Shown here one piece after another: positions 53,973-61,214 of a stretch of 64,000 bases of DNA. The stretch covers positions 1 to 64,000 of the forward strand of contig UBJR01000023.1 of assembly GCA_900465675.1 (NCBI GenBank), in the 5' to 3' direction. Position 1 is the stretch's first letter. The number at the start of each line of letters is the position of its first letter. The notes beneath the pieces were generated by a model. It saw only the letters and a program-made list of their open reading frames with translations, did no database searches and had not been told where the DNA came from. A program made the translations under genes and the position numbers. The stretch comes from Hyphomicrobiales bacterium. Its GTDB lineage: Bacteria > Pseudomonadota > Alphaproteobacteria > Rhizobiales > Rhizobiaceae.

Positions 53973-54008
53973 GAAACCCGCCGGAGCGATCCGGCGGGTT
54001 TCTTAATT
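53973..54008. terminator. Terminator between hppA and bamE
   Basis: GAAACCCGCCGGA (53973-53985) pairs perfectly with TCCGGCGGGTTTC (53990-54002) over GCGA, then TTAATTG. Probably bidirectional for the convergent pair. Confidence 0.9.
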
Positions 54009-54026
54009 GTTCATGCAATATCAGTC

Positions 54027-54551
54027 TTACTTGATGCTTGCCGGGTTCTGAGGATTGCCATCCGGTGTGCCGAACAGGCTCTTTGCCGCGCTGCCTGCGC
54101 CGCCCGAGAGAACCTGCTGCAGGAAGGTGAGTTCGCGGCCGCCGGTCGGCGTGACGCGCGAGATCGTGTCGAACACCTTGCCGTCCTGGAGCGTGTAGTT
54201 GGCGCGCCGCGCCACGACGCCGTCCTTGTCGAAATAGATGGCGAGAACTGTCTGGTCCACCACCTTCAGCTTCTGGAAGGCGACGGAGCGCGTGCGGCGC
54301 TGCGAGATATAATAAAAGACTTCGTTGTCGAAGGTAGCGGTCGTCGAAGGCGTGCCGAGCGAAAGCAGGACCTGCTCGCGGCTGGAACCCTCGGGAACGA
54401 GGTTGAGCGACTCCGCATCGACGACATAGCCGCCGTTCAGCACGGTGCCGGTCTGGCAACCCGTCAGTCCCGCTGAAGCAATCATGATCGCAATGGCCGC
54501 GCTGCTGAAGAACTTTACGTCAGACTTGAAATACCGTTTCTTCAACGACAT
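54027..54551 (-). CDS. bamE: Outer membrane assembly lipoprotein BamE (SmpA/OmlA)
   Basis: A 174-residue lipoprotein. The signal ends in the lipobox LTGC (Cys at about 32). The SmpA/OmlA domain follows: GYVVDAESLNLVPEGSSREQVLLSLGTPS, then FYYISQRR. BamE supports the BAM complex that inserts beta-barrels such as RopB. It has a C-terminal tail beyond the domain typical of rhizobial forms. It diverges from the uqcC-like gene. Confidence 0.9.
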   Translation of the reverse strand: MSLKKRYFKSDVKFFSSAAIAIMIASAGLTGCQTGTVLNGGYVVDAESLNLVPEGSSREQVLLSLGTPSTTATFDNEVFYYISQRRTRSVAFQKLKVVDQTVLAIYFDKDGVVARRANYTLQDGKVFDTISRVTPTGGRELTFLQQVLSGGAGSAAKSLFGTPDGNPQNPASIK

Positions 54552-54798
54552 CTACTCCCCTTGAGTATCGGTAGGCGGCTTTGGGCCATGCTTGAGCACC
54601 GCTGATGCAAAACCTTTGTGGCCTTTCCGGGGTCGAATTCTCCCAATTCGCCGCGTCGCAGCCCTGAAAGGGCGCTGTCCCGAAAGTGGCCACCTTCGGC
54701 ATTGCAATTCGCGCCTGCTTCGGTAAACCAGCTTTCGAATTCATGCAACACGGCCTACGCAACTCCGCGTGAAGAATGAGGCATTTCCGGAAAAAACA

Positions 54799-55332
54799 AT
54801 GATCTTCGGGCTCTTTCGTAAGAAAAACAACAATCAGGCGATCGTCGAACGGCAGTATTCGACGCTGACGGCTGCGGCCCGTATGCCCGAATTCTATGAG
54901 ACGATGAATGTGCCCGACACGGTCATGGGCCGTTTCGAGATGCTGTCGCTGGTGATGATCCTGTTCTTCCGCCGCACCCGGGCATCGGGAACCAGCGGTC
55001 AAGAGATCGCCCAGGAAATCGTCGATGCCTTCTTTCAGGATATCGACTATTCGATCCGCGAGCTCGGTATCGGCGACAACAGCGTGCCGAAGCGCATGAA
55101 GAAACTCGCCGGCATGTTCTATGGGCGCCTCGAAGCCTATTCGAAGGCGATGGACGCAGGAAATGGCGAGGAGCTTGCCACGGCATTGTCTCGCAATATC
55201 CACCCGAAGACGGAAGCCCCGGCAGATATGAGCGCACTGAGCGGCTGGATGTTCAAGGCCGAAGCTGCTCTGTCCGGACAATCCGAAGACCAGATCGCCA
55301 CCGGCTCGGCAACGCTGCCGGAAGCGGTCTGA
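54799..55332 (+). CDS. Ubiquinol-cytochrome c chaperone (CBP3/UQCC1-like)
   Basis: A 177-residue protein of the Ubiq_cyt_C_chap family, related to mitochondrial Cbp3, which helps assemble the cytochrome bc1 complex. Typical parts are MIFGLFRKK, RFEMLSLVMILFFRRTR, QEIVDAFFQDIDYSIRELGIGD and KRMKKLAGMFYGRLEAY. An in-frame start ten codons upstream is possible. It precedes yceD by 10 bp, the usual alphaproteobacterial order. Confidence 0.88.
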   Translation: MIFGLFRKKNNNQAIVERQYSTLTAAARMPEFYETMNVPDTVMGRFEMLSLVMILFFRRTRASGTSGQEIAQEIVDAFFQDIDYSIRELGIGDNSVPKRMKKLAGMFYGRLEAYSKAMDAGNGEELATALSRNIHPKTEAPADMSALSGWMFKAEAALSGQSEDQIATGSATLPEAV

Positions 55333-55342
55333 GGAGGACGTA

Positions 55343-55897
55343 ATGAAACATCAGGATGACGCCATTCCCTTTTCCTACCTCGTGAAGGTTGGCCATGTCT
55401 CGGCCAACCCCGTCGAGGTTCGCCTTGAGGCAGACGAGAAGGAGCGTAAGGCGCTGGCCGAAAGCTGGGATATCCTGGCGGTCGACGAAATGCGTGCCGA
55501 GCTGCAGATCAACCGCTGGAAAAAAGACGGCATCCGCGTCAAGGGCAGGGTGCGTGCCAAGATCGTTCAGGCCTGCGTCGTCACGCTCGAGCCGGTGCCC
55601 TCAGATATCGACGAGCAGTTCGAGCAGATCTTCGTGCCTGAAAATTCCAAGCTTGCCCGCCGCCCGGCCAATGATGCCGGCGAGATGGTACTGGACCCGG
55701 ATGGTCCCGATCTGCCGGAAGCCTTCGTCGGCGACAGTATCGATGCAGGCGCCGTGGTGACCGAATTTGCCGCCCTGGCAATCGATCCCTATCCCCGCAA
55801 GGCTGGCATCGAGTTTTCCGGACACATCGAAGATGACGGCCAGAAGGACAAGAAGCCTTCGCCCTTCGCTGCGCTGAAAGACTGGAAGAAGGACTGA
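55343..55897 (+). CDS. yceD: YceD family protein (DUF177)
   Basis: A 184-residue DUF177 protein. In many bacteria yceD is coupled to rpmF and plsX, and it is linked to 23S rRNA or ribosome maturation. Here rpmF does not lie between yceD and plsX. Conserved parts are RAKIVQACVVTLEPVPSDI and the DPYPRK segment. A GAGGAGGACG ribosome site precedes the ATG. Confidence 0.87.
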   Translation: MKHQDDAIPFSYLVKVGHVSANPVEVRLEADEKERKALAESWDILAVDEMRAELQINRWKKDGIRVKGRVRAKIVQACVVTLEPVPSDIDEQFEQIFVPENSKLARRPANDAGEMVLDPDGPDLPEAFVGDSIDAGAVVTEFAALAIDPYPRKAGIEFSGHIEDDGQKDKKPSPFAALKDWKKD

Positions 55898-55998
55898 ATA
55901 CCCGTTGGGTATTTGACATATTTGAGTTGTAAGCGTTACGAAAACCGGTATTTTGGCCGAAATTTCGCCTCCCCGGCGAAAAGAAGGATCAGGGACGC

Positions 55999-57045
55999 GT
56001 GATTAGAATTTCTCTCGACCTCATGGGTGGCGACTTTGGTCCCCAGGTTGTCATCCCAGGTGCCGCAAAGGCATTGGAGCGGCATCCGGATATCTCCTTC
56101 GCTTTCTACGGGTTGAAAGAGCAGTGCGATCCGGTTCTGGCGAATTTTCCCAAACTCCGCGACAAGTCTGTTTTTCATGACTGCGAGCTTGCCGTCCGCA
56201 TGGACGAGAAGCCCAGCCAGGCGCTGCGCCGCGGCCGCTATGTCTCGACAATGTGGCGGTCCATCGAGGCCGTAAAGACCGGTGAGGCCGATGTTGCGGT
56301 TTCGGCCGGCAATACCGGCGCGCTGATGGCGATGTCGAAATTCTGTCTGCGGACGATGGCCAATATCGAGCGTCCGGCGATTGCCGCGATCTGGCCGACG
56401 TTGCGCGGCGAAAGCATCGTTCTCGATGTGGGCGCCACGATCGGCGCGGACGCGCAGCAGCTGATGGATTTCGCTCTGATGGGCGGCGCCATGGCGCGTG
56501 CACTTTTCGATCTCGAACGTCCGACGGTCGGTCTGCTGAATGTCGGCGTTGAAGAGGTCAAGGGTCAGGACGAAGTCAAGGAAGCCGGCCGTCTGCTTCG
56601 CGAAGCGGGCATCGAGTCGCTCGAATATTCCGGCTTCGTCGAGGGCAACGATATCGGCAAGGGCACGGTCGACGTTGTCGTCACCGAGGGTTTCTCCGGC
56701 AATATCGCCCTGAAGACGGCGGAAGGCACCGCCAAGCAGATCAGCACGCTGCTGCGCGAGGCGATGTCGCGCACGCTGATGGCCAGGATCGGCTATCTGC
56801 TTGCCAAGAGCGCCTTCGATCTCCTCCGCGAGAAGATGGACCCGAGCAAGGTCAATGGCGGCGTGTTCCTCGGTCTCAACGGCATCGTCATCAAGAGCCA
56901 TGGCGGCGCCAATGCCGAAGGCATCGCTGCCGCGATCGAAGTCGGTTACGACATGGCCAAGAATGGCCTCAATCAGAAAATAGAAAACGATCTTAAGAAA
57001 TATCACGCCAAGCGGCTGCCCCCGATCGGGCCGGAAGCTGCGTGA
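55999..57045 (+). CDS. plsX: Phosphate acyltransferase PlsX
   Basis: A 348-residue enzyme that makes acyl-phosphate from acyl-ACP for phospholipid synthesis. The N-terminal SLDLMGGDFGPQVV and the internal NTGALMAMSKF, DVGATIGADAQQL segments are typical. The start is GTG, with AAGAAGGATCAGGGA upstream. It sits 20 bp before fabH, giving a lipid-synthesis pair. Confidence 0.95.
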   Translation: MIRISLDLMGGDFGPQVVIPGAAKALERHPDISFAFYGLKEQCDPVLANFPKLRDKSVFHDCELAVRMDEKPSQALRRGRYVSTMWRSIEAVKTGEADVAVSAGNTGALMAMSKFCLRTMANIERPAIAAIWPTLRGESIVLDVGATIGADAQQLMDFALMGGAMARALFDLERPTVGLLNVGVEEVKGQDEVKEAGRLLREAGIESLEYSGFVEGNDIGKGTVDVVVTEGFSGNIALKTAEGTAKQISTLLREAMSRTLMARIGYLLAKSAFDLLREKMDPSKVNGGVFLGLNGIVIKSHGGANAEGIAAAIEVGYDMAKNGLNQKIENDLKKYHAKRLPPIGPEAA

Positions 57046-57064
57046 GCGACGGGGTTTAGCAAGT

Positions 57065-58036
57065 ATGATCCGTTCAGTGGTTCGCGGGTTCGGATCCGCA
57101 CTTCCGAAACGCGTAATGACCAATCGTGACATTGAGGACGTTGTCGATACGTCGGACGAGTGGATCGTCCAGCGCACCGGCATCCGCCAGCGTTATGTTG
57201 CAGGCGAGGGCGAGACGACGTCGTCGCTCGGCGAGGCCGCAGCGCGTGCCGCGCTTGACAATGCAGGCCTGACGCCTGCCGACATCGATCTCATCATCTG
57301 TGCCACCTCGACGCCTGATAACACGTTTCCGGCGACCGCGGTGAACATCCAGAACCGTCTCGGCATGAGCCATGGCTTCGCTTTCGACGTTCAGGCTGTC
57401 TGCACCGGCTTTGTTTATGCGGTGACGACGGCGGACGCCTATATTCGCGGCGGTCTCGCCAAGCGCGTGCTGGTCATTGGCGCCGAAACCTTCTCCCGCA
57501 TTCTCGACTGGAACGATCGCACCACCTGCGTTCTGTTCGGCGATGGTGCCGGCGCGATCGTGCTGGAGGCCTCTGAAGGCGAGGGCAAGACCTCGGACCG
57601 TGGCGTTCTGACCGCGCATCTTCGCTCTGACGGCTCCCACAAGGACAAGCTTTTCGTCGATGGCGGCCCGTCGAGCACCGGCACTGTCGGCAAACTGCGC
57701 ATGGAAGGCCGCGAGGTCTTTAAATATGCTGTCGGCATGATCACCGACGTCATTACCGCAGCCTTCGAGGCGACCGGCACGACGTCTGACGATCTCGATT
57801 GGCTGGTCCCCCACCAGGCAAACCGGCGCATCATCGACGGTTCGGCCAAGAAGCTGAACATTGCCCCAGAAAAAGTCGTCGTTACCGTCGATCTCCATGG
57901 CAACACCTCGGCGGCTTCCATTCCGCTGGCGCTCGCCGTTGCGGCCGGTGACGGCCGTATCAAGAAGGGCGATCTGGTGATGCTGGAGGCCATGGGCGGC
58001 GGCTTCACATGGGGCGCTGTACTGCTGCGCTGGTAA
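57065..58036 (+). CDS. fabH: 3-oxoacyl-ACP synthase III
   Basis: A 323-residue condensing enzyme that starts fatty acid synthesis from acetyl-CoA and malonyl-ACP. The full catalytic triad is present: Cys113 (QAVCTGF), His250 (VPHQANRR) and Asn280 (LHGNTSAAS). Length is standard. It follows plsX directly; ihfA is 110 bp downstream. Confidence 0.96.
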   Translation: MIRSVVRGFGSALPKRVMTNRDIEDVVDTSDEWIVQRTGIRQRYVAGEGETTSSLGEAAARAALDNAGLTPADIDLIICATSTPDNTFPATAVNIQNRLGMSHGFAFDVQAVCTGFVYAVTTADAYIRGGLAKRVLVIGAETFSRILDWNDRTTCVLFGDGAGAIVLEASEGEGKTSDRGVLTAHLRSDGSHKDKLFVDGGPSSTGTVGKLRMEGREVFKYAVGMITDVITAAFEATGTTSDDLDWLVPHQANRRIIDGSAKKLNIAPEKVVVTVDLHGNTSAASIPLALAVAAGDGRIKKGDLVMLEAMGGGFTWGAVLLRW

Positions 58037-58073
58037 CGGCATAAATCGCGAAAAACTGGCGACGAACAAGAGC

Positions 58074-58102
58074 TTGACCGTAAGGCACAAGACAAATAGT
58101 CT
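58074..58102 (+). promoter_or_regulatory. Candidate ihfA promoter
   Basis: TTGACC (58074-58079), 17-bp spacer, TAGTCT (58097-58102), 45 bp before the ihfA ATG. The -35 with its preceding C matches the rhizobial CTTGAC form; the -10 is weak. Confidence 0.35.
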
Positions 58103-58146
58103 TTGTTCGCTTTCATAAGATATTTTGTAGTTTGGGCGGGGAAACC

Positions 58147-58485
58147 ATGACCGGAAAGACAGTGACGCGAGCAGACCTGGCGGAATCGGTTTTCCGGAAG
58201 GTAGGCCTCTCGCGAACGGAATCCGCCGAGCTTGTCGAAACCGTGATCGACGAGATCTGCAACGCCATCGTCCGCGGCGAGACCGTCAAGCTTTCGTCCT
58301 TCGCGACATTCCAGGTCCGCGACAAGAACGAGCGCATCGGCCGCAATCCGAAGACCGGCGAAGAAGTGCCGATTTCACCCCGCCGCGTCATGACCTTCAA
58401 GGCGTCAAACGTCCTGAAGACCCGGATTCTCAAGGCGCATACGCTTCGCAAGGTGAAGCAGAAGCCCGTCAATCCGGCCTCCTGA
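58147..58485 (+). CDS. ihfA: Integration host factor subunit alpha
   Basis: A 112-residue HU/IHF-fold DNA-bending protein. Conserved parts are VTRADLAESVFRKVGLS, GETVKLSSFATFQVRDK and the arm region RIGRNPKTGEEVPISPRRV. It pairs with IhfB for recombination, replication and gene control. The start is MTGKTVTR; five upstream codons in frame are not needed. The plsX-fabH-ihfA-merR order is typical of Rhizobiales. Confidence 0.95.
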   Translation: MTGKTVTRADLAESVFRKVGLSRTESAELVETVIDEICNAIVRGETVKLSSFATFQVRDKNERIGRNPKTGEEVPISPRRVMTFKASNVLKTRILKAHTLRKVKQKPVNPAS

Positions 58486-58643
58486 GCCCATCCCGGGCAC
58501 TGTGCATAATCGATAAATCATTGATGTCATTGCCCGCGATCTGTGGGAACGCGAAGACGTGACTTGAATTCGACGCTTCAAACCGTTGAAATATGATGAG
58601 TCGCGGATTGGACCGCCACCGAGGTCGCGTAGGGAGTAGGACG

Positions 58644-59186
58644 TTGGACAAGAGCCCTGATGCTTTTCGAACCATCAGCGAAGTTGCGGATGACCTTGAT
58701 CTGCCGCAGCACGTCTTGCGCTTCTGGGAAACCCGTTTTCCGCAGATAAAGCCGATGAAGCGCGGCGGTGGACGCCGCTATTATCGTCCTGAGGATGTTG
58801 ATCTGCTGAAGGGCATCCGGCATCTGCTTTACGATCATGGCTATACGATCAAGGGTGTGCAGAAACTCCTGAAGACCAATGGCAACAAGTTCGTGGTCTC
58901 GGTCGCCCATGGCGATCTGGCGAGCGTCGAGGCGCTGGCTGCGAGTTCCAAGGATGGAGCAGGGGCCTCATCCGAGCCGCGGGTCAGCATGGCCGACGAG
59001 GATCAGCTGGTCGGGCGCGCCAAAGCCCCGATTACGCGCCGCTTCTTCAATTTCGTGAGCGGCGAGGACGAACAGGCCGACGTATCGATCGGCAAATCCA
59101 GCGTCGGCAAGGAAGATCGGGCCCTGCTTCAGGAAGCACTCTATGATCTGCTGGAATGCAAGCGCCTGCTCGATCAGGTCCGCTAA
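58644..59186 (+). CDS. MerR-family regulator next to ihfA
   Basis: A 180-residue MerR-type protein with an N-terminal winged helix (FRTISEVADDLDLPQHVLRFWE) and RRYYRPEDVDLLKGIRHLLYD. The region beyond about residue 85 is poorly conserved and lacks metal-binding cysteines. Family members beside ihfA have no established effector. I start at a TTG (Leu-Asp-Lys-Ser-Pro), because AGGGAGTAGG sits just before it and homologues begin MDKSPDAF as I recall them; an ATG 17 codons upstream is the alternative. Confidence 0.85.
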   Translation: MDKSPDAFRTISEVADDLDLPQHVLRFWETRFPQIKPMKRGGGRRYYRPEDVDLLKGIRHLLYDHGYTIKGVQKLLKTNGNKFVVSVAHGDLASVEALAASSKDGAGASSEPRVSMADEDQLVGRAKAPITRRFFNFVSGEDEQADVSIGKSSVGKEDRALLQEALYDLLECKRLLDQVR

Positions 59187-59208
59187 TCATTTAGATCCAC
59201 GGAAGTCT

Positions 59209-59239
59209 AAAGCGCGGAAGCATCTGCTCCCGCGCTTTT
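59209..59239 (+). terminator. Terminator after the merR gene
   Basis: AAAGCGCGG (59209-59217) pairs with CCGCGCTTT (59230-59238), loop with a short inner GCA/TGC pairing, followed by TTC. Confidence 0.75.
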
Positions 59240-59248
59240 CTGTAGGCG

Positions 59249-59566
59249 CTATTCGAGAACCTGGATGACGCGGTGCGTCTGGGGCTCCACGATCACGCGG
59301 CGATCGTTGATCACCGTATAGGCATAGCCATCTGCATCCGGAACGGTGTGGACTTCGACGGTGTCAGGCAGAGTCGTGCCGACGACGACATCGCCGTCAT
59401 AGACGACCGACGGCACCTGCTGCTCCATCACATAGGTGCGGACTTGTCCTGGAAGCACGATCGCGCCTGTCGGCGCGGGATCGGTGACGATGACAGTGCT
59501 CTGCGCGAACGCGGCAGAACTGACCGTCAGAAGTACGGCGGCCGTGGCCAGCATGGTCTTGCGCAT
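59249..59566 (-). CDS. DUF1236-domain exported protein
   Basis: A 105-residue protein with a signal peptide (about residues 1-21, ending AFAQ) and one DUF1236 domain, common in Rhizobiales. The pattern of V-x-x-Y-V and VPDADGYAYTVINDRRVIVEPQTHRVIQVL is typical. Periplasmic, function unknown. AAAAGGAGTT precedes the ATG; a longer frame upstream is rejected because it would precede the signal peptide. Confidence 0.8.
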   Translation of the reverse strand: MRKTMLATAAVLLTVSSAAFAQSTVIVTDPAPTGAIVLPGQVRTYVMEQQVPSVVYDGDVVVGTTLPDTVEVHTVPDADGYAYTVINDRRVIVEPQTHRVIQVLE

Positions 59567-59632
59567 GGTGTGAACTCCTTTTCCTACCCAGCTGAGATCA
59601 AAACGCCGCTGGATATTCGTTGTTCCCCACAC

Positions 59633-59854
59633 TCAGCCCGCCGCTTGCTCCGCACGCACCATGTCCAGCAACGTGTCGTGGTCGTGAATGCCGTCGAAGT
59701 AGAAGCGGATCACATCGCGGGCGACCTGAAGCGCATCGACGCTCTGCTTGTTGAGGCGCCGTTCCGCAATGATGGCATCGAAGACGCCCTGCAGCACATC
59801 GACCTCGTCAGGGGCGACCGGATCGTGCATCGCGCGTTCTGTGATCGCGTTCAT
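59633..59854 (-). CDS. Small conserved-looking protein, unknown
   Basis: A 73-residue acidic helical protein starting MNAITERAMHDPV, with LNKQSVDALQVARDVIRFYFDGIHDHDTLLDMV at its C-terminal end. The ATG follows a run containing AGGAGATGCGGAGG-type purines on the minus strand. Composition suggests a genuine protein, but I recognise no family. It lies 66 bp upstream of the DUF1236 gene on the same strand. Confidence 0.55.
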   Translation of the reverse strand: MNAITERAMHDPVAPDEVDVLQGVFDAIIAERRLNKQSVDALQVARDVIRFYFDGIHDHDTLLDMVRAEQAAG

Positions 59855-60160
59855 GGAAACCTCCGCATCTCCTCCTGCATATGTGTCAATGTGCGTGCGG
59901 CGGCGGCGCATTTCAACCAGCAAGCGCGGCAATGGTAATTGAGGCGTTACTAAAAAACATTATTCGCCCGCAGCTTGGCGCTGTCCGAAATCGCCAGGGT
60001 AACTTCTCTCCATGCGAAGTCTGCGTATCCCATTAATAAGTGATTAACCATAAGCGTCGTTTACTCCATCCTGAATGCGGGCGGCTCGTTGATTCGAGAA
60101 ACCGTCGCGCGAATCTCCCCGTCTGGGGAACAGGAAAGACGATAACGGCGGCTCCCTGAC
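59855..60160. other. Control region upstream of the cellulose operon
   Basis: No gene. AT-rich between 59940 and 60065, it contains the CtrA-type site at 60033-60048. The rest has no recognised structure. The bcsN promoter must lie here. Confidence 0.55.
60033..60048 (+). promoter_or_regulatory. Perfect CtrA-type binding site upstream of bcsN
   Basis: TTAA (60033-60036), 7 bp, TTAAC (60044-60048) equals the full CtrA consensus TTAA-N7-TTAAC. It lies 113 bp before the bcsN ATG. The consensus is short, so chance occurrence is possible. Confidence 0.5.
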
Positions 60161-61162
60161 ATGCGTTTGCTGAATCTGATATCGATCGTTGCGGTCGCGG
60201 GCGTCATGTCCGGCTGTACCTCGACGAGCGGCAGCGTCAAGCAGCCGTCGGCGCCCGAGGCCGTGGCCAGCGAAAAGGCGCTTGTTCTGCCGCCGCCGGG
60301 TGGCCCGTCGATCGTCAGCGTCATCGAGACCAAGCGCGGAAACGGTGTCGAGCAGACGCTGGCGCTCTTCACCTCGTCTTCCGTTCCCGGTCAGAACTTT
60401 CTCAAGGTTCAGTTTCTCGGCGCCAGCGGTTCCAATCCGGATACCGGCGGCGTCGGCTACAAGATGCTCGGCGAAACCGCGATGTCGCGCGAAGCCTTTG
60501 GCGCGGTGCCCGGTGTCGCGATGGCACGCAACACGACATTCCTGCAAAACAGCTACGGACCGTTCTCCTACGCCTCCGGCCGCAGCCGCGGCGGCGATAC
60601 CTGCATCTACGGCTGGCAGCAGATCCGGTCCAGCCATGCGGCGCATACCCAGGCGCGCAATTTCGGCATGATCCAGGTCAAGCTCCGGCTGTGTGACGCC
60701 CGCGCCAGCGAGCGGCAGCTGCTGGCCGTCATGTATGGCTATACGATCACCGGTACGCTGAACGGCGAGATCTGGAACCCTTACGGCGATGTCCGCGGCG
60801 CCGATCCGACGCTCGGCCGGACCGGCAGCCCGATCTATCCAGATGATGGCGGTTATCGCCAGATGTCGATGCCGCTGGGCTATGAGCCCGCACCACCGGC
60901 CGTCAACCGCGTTGCCGTGCGCCGCACCGTCGTGGCGGCTCAGCCGGCCACGGCACCGCAGACCGTGGTGCAGCAGCTGGCGCCGGTCGGGCCGCGCGTG
61001 CCGCTTCCGGATGCGCCGGCGCAGAGTTCACAGGTGGTCGTCCCGGGCGCTCCAGCGCAGCCTGCGGCTCCCGCACAACAATCCGCGCGGGCAGGCAGTG
61101 TCGCCGTCCCCTCGCCAGACTGCATAGGCGATGCGGCCATGACGGCCGCCTGCCGGAGATAG
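60161..61162 (+). CDS. bcsN: Cellulose biosynthesis protein BcsN
   Basis: A 333-residue lipoprotein-like BcsN, known only next to bcsA-bcsB in Rhizobiales. The signal ends in MSGC (Cys at about 18). A central domain (about 45-240) with the GPFSYASGRSRGGDTCIYGWQQI and MYGYTITGTLNGEIWNPYG blocks is followed by a Pro/Ala/Gln-rich tail. It is required for, or supports, cellulose export in Agrobacterium-type systems; the exact role is not settled. A terminator-like hairpin separates it from bcsA. Confidence 0.9.
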   Translation: MRLLNLISIVAVAGVMSGCTSTSGSVKQPSAPEAVASEKALVLPPPGGPSIVSVIETKRGNGVEQTLALFTSSSVPGQNFLKVQFLGASGSNPDTGGVGYKMLGETAMSREAFGAVPGVAMARNTTFLQNSYGPFSYASGRSRGGDTCIYGWQQIRSSHAAHTQARNFGMIQVKLRLCDARASERQLLAVMYGYTITGTLNGEIWNPYGDVRGADPTLGRTGSPIYPDDGGYRQMSMPLGYEPAPPAVNRVAVRRTVVAAQPATAPQTVVQQLAPVGPRVPLPDAPAQSSQVVVPGAPAQPAAPAQQSARAGSVAVPSPDCIGDAAMTAACRR

Positions 61163-61172
61163 ACGGGCATGC

Positions 61173-61201
61173 CCGGGCCATCAGGCCCGGTTTTGTTATT
61201 T
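61173..61201 (+). terminator. Terminator-like hairpin between bcsN and bcsA
   Basis: CCGGGCC (61173-61179), ATCA, GGCCCGG (61184-61190), then TTTTGTTATTT: the full build of an intrinsic terminator, ending just before the bcsA ribosome site (GAAGGGACG). An overlapping CGGGCATGCCCG palindrome at 61164-61175 would compete with it. Confidence 0.75.
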
Positions 61202-61214
61202 CGAAGGGACGTCG

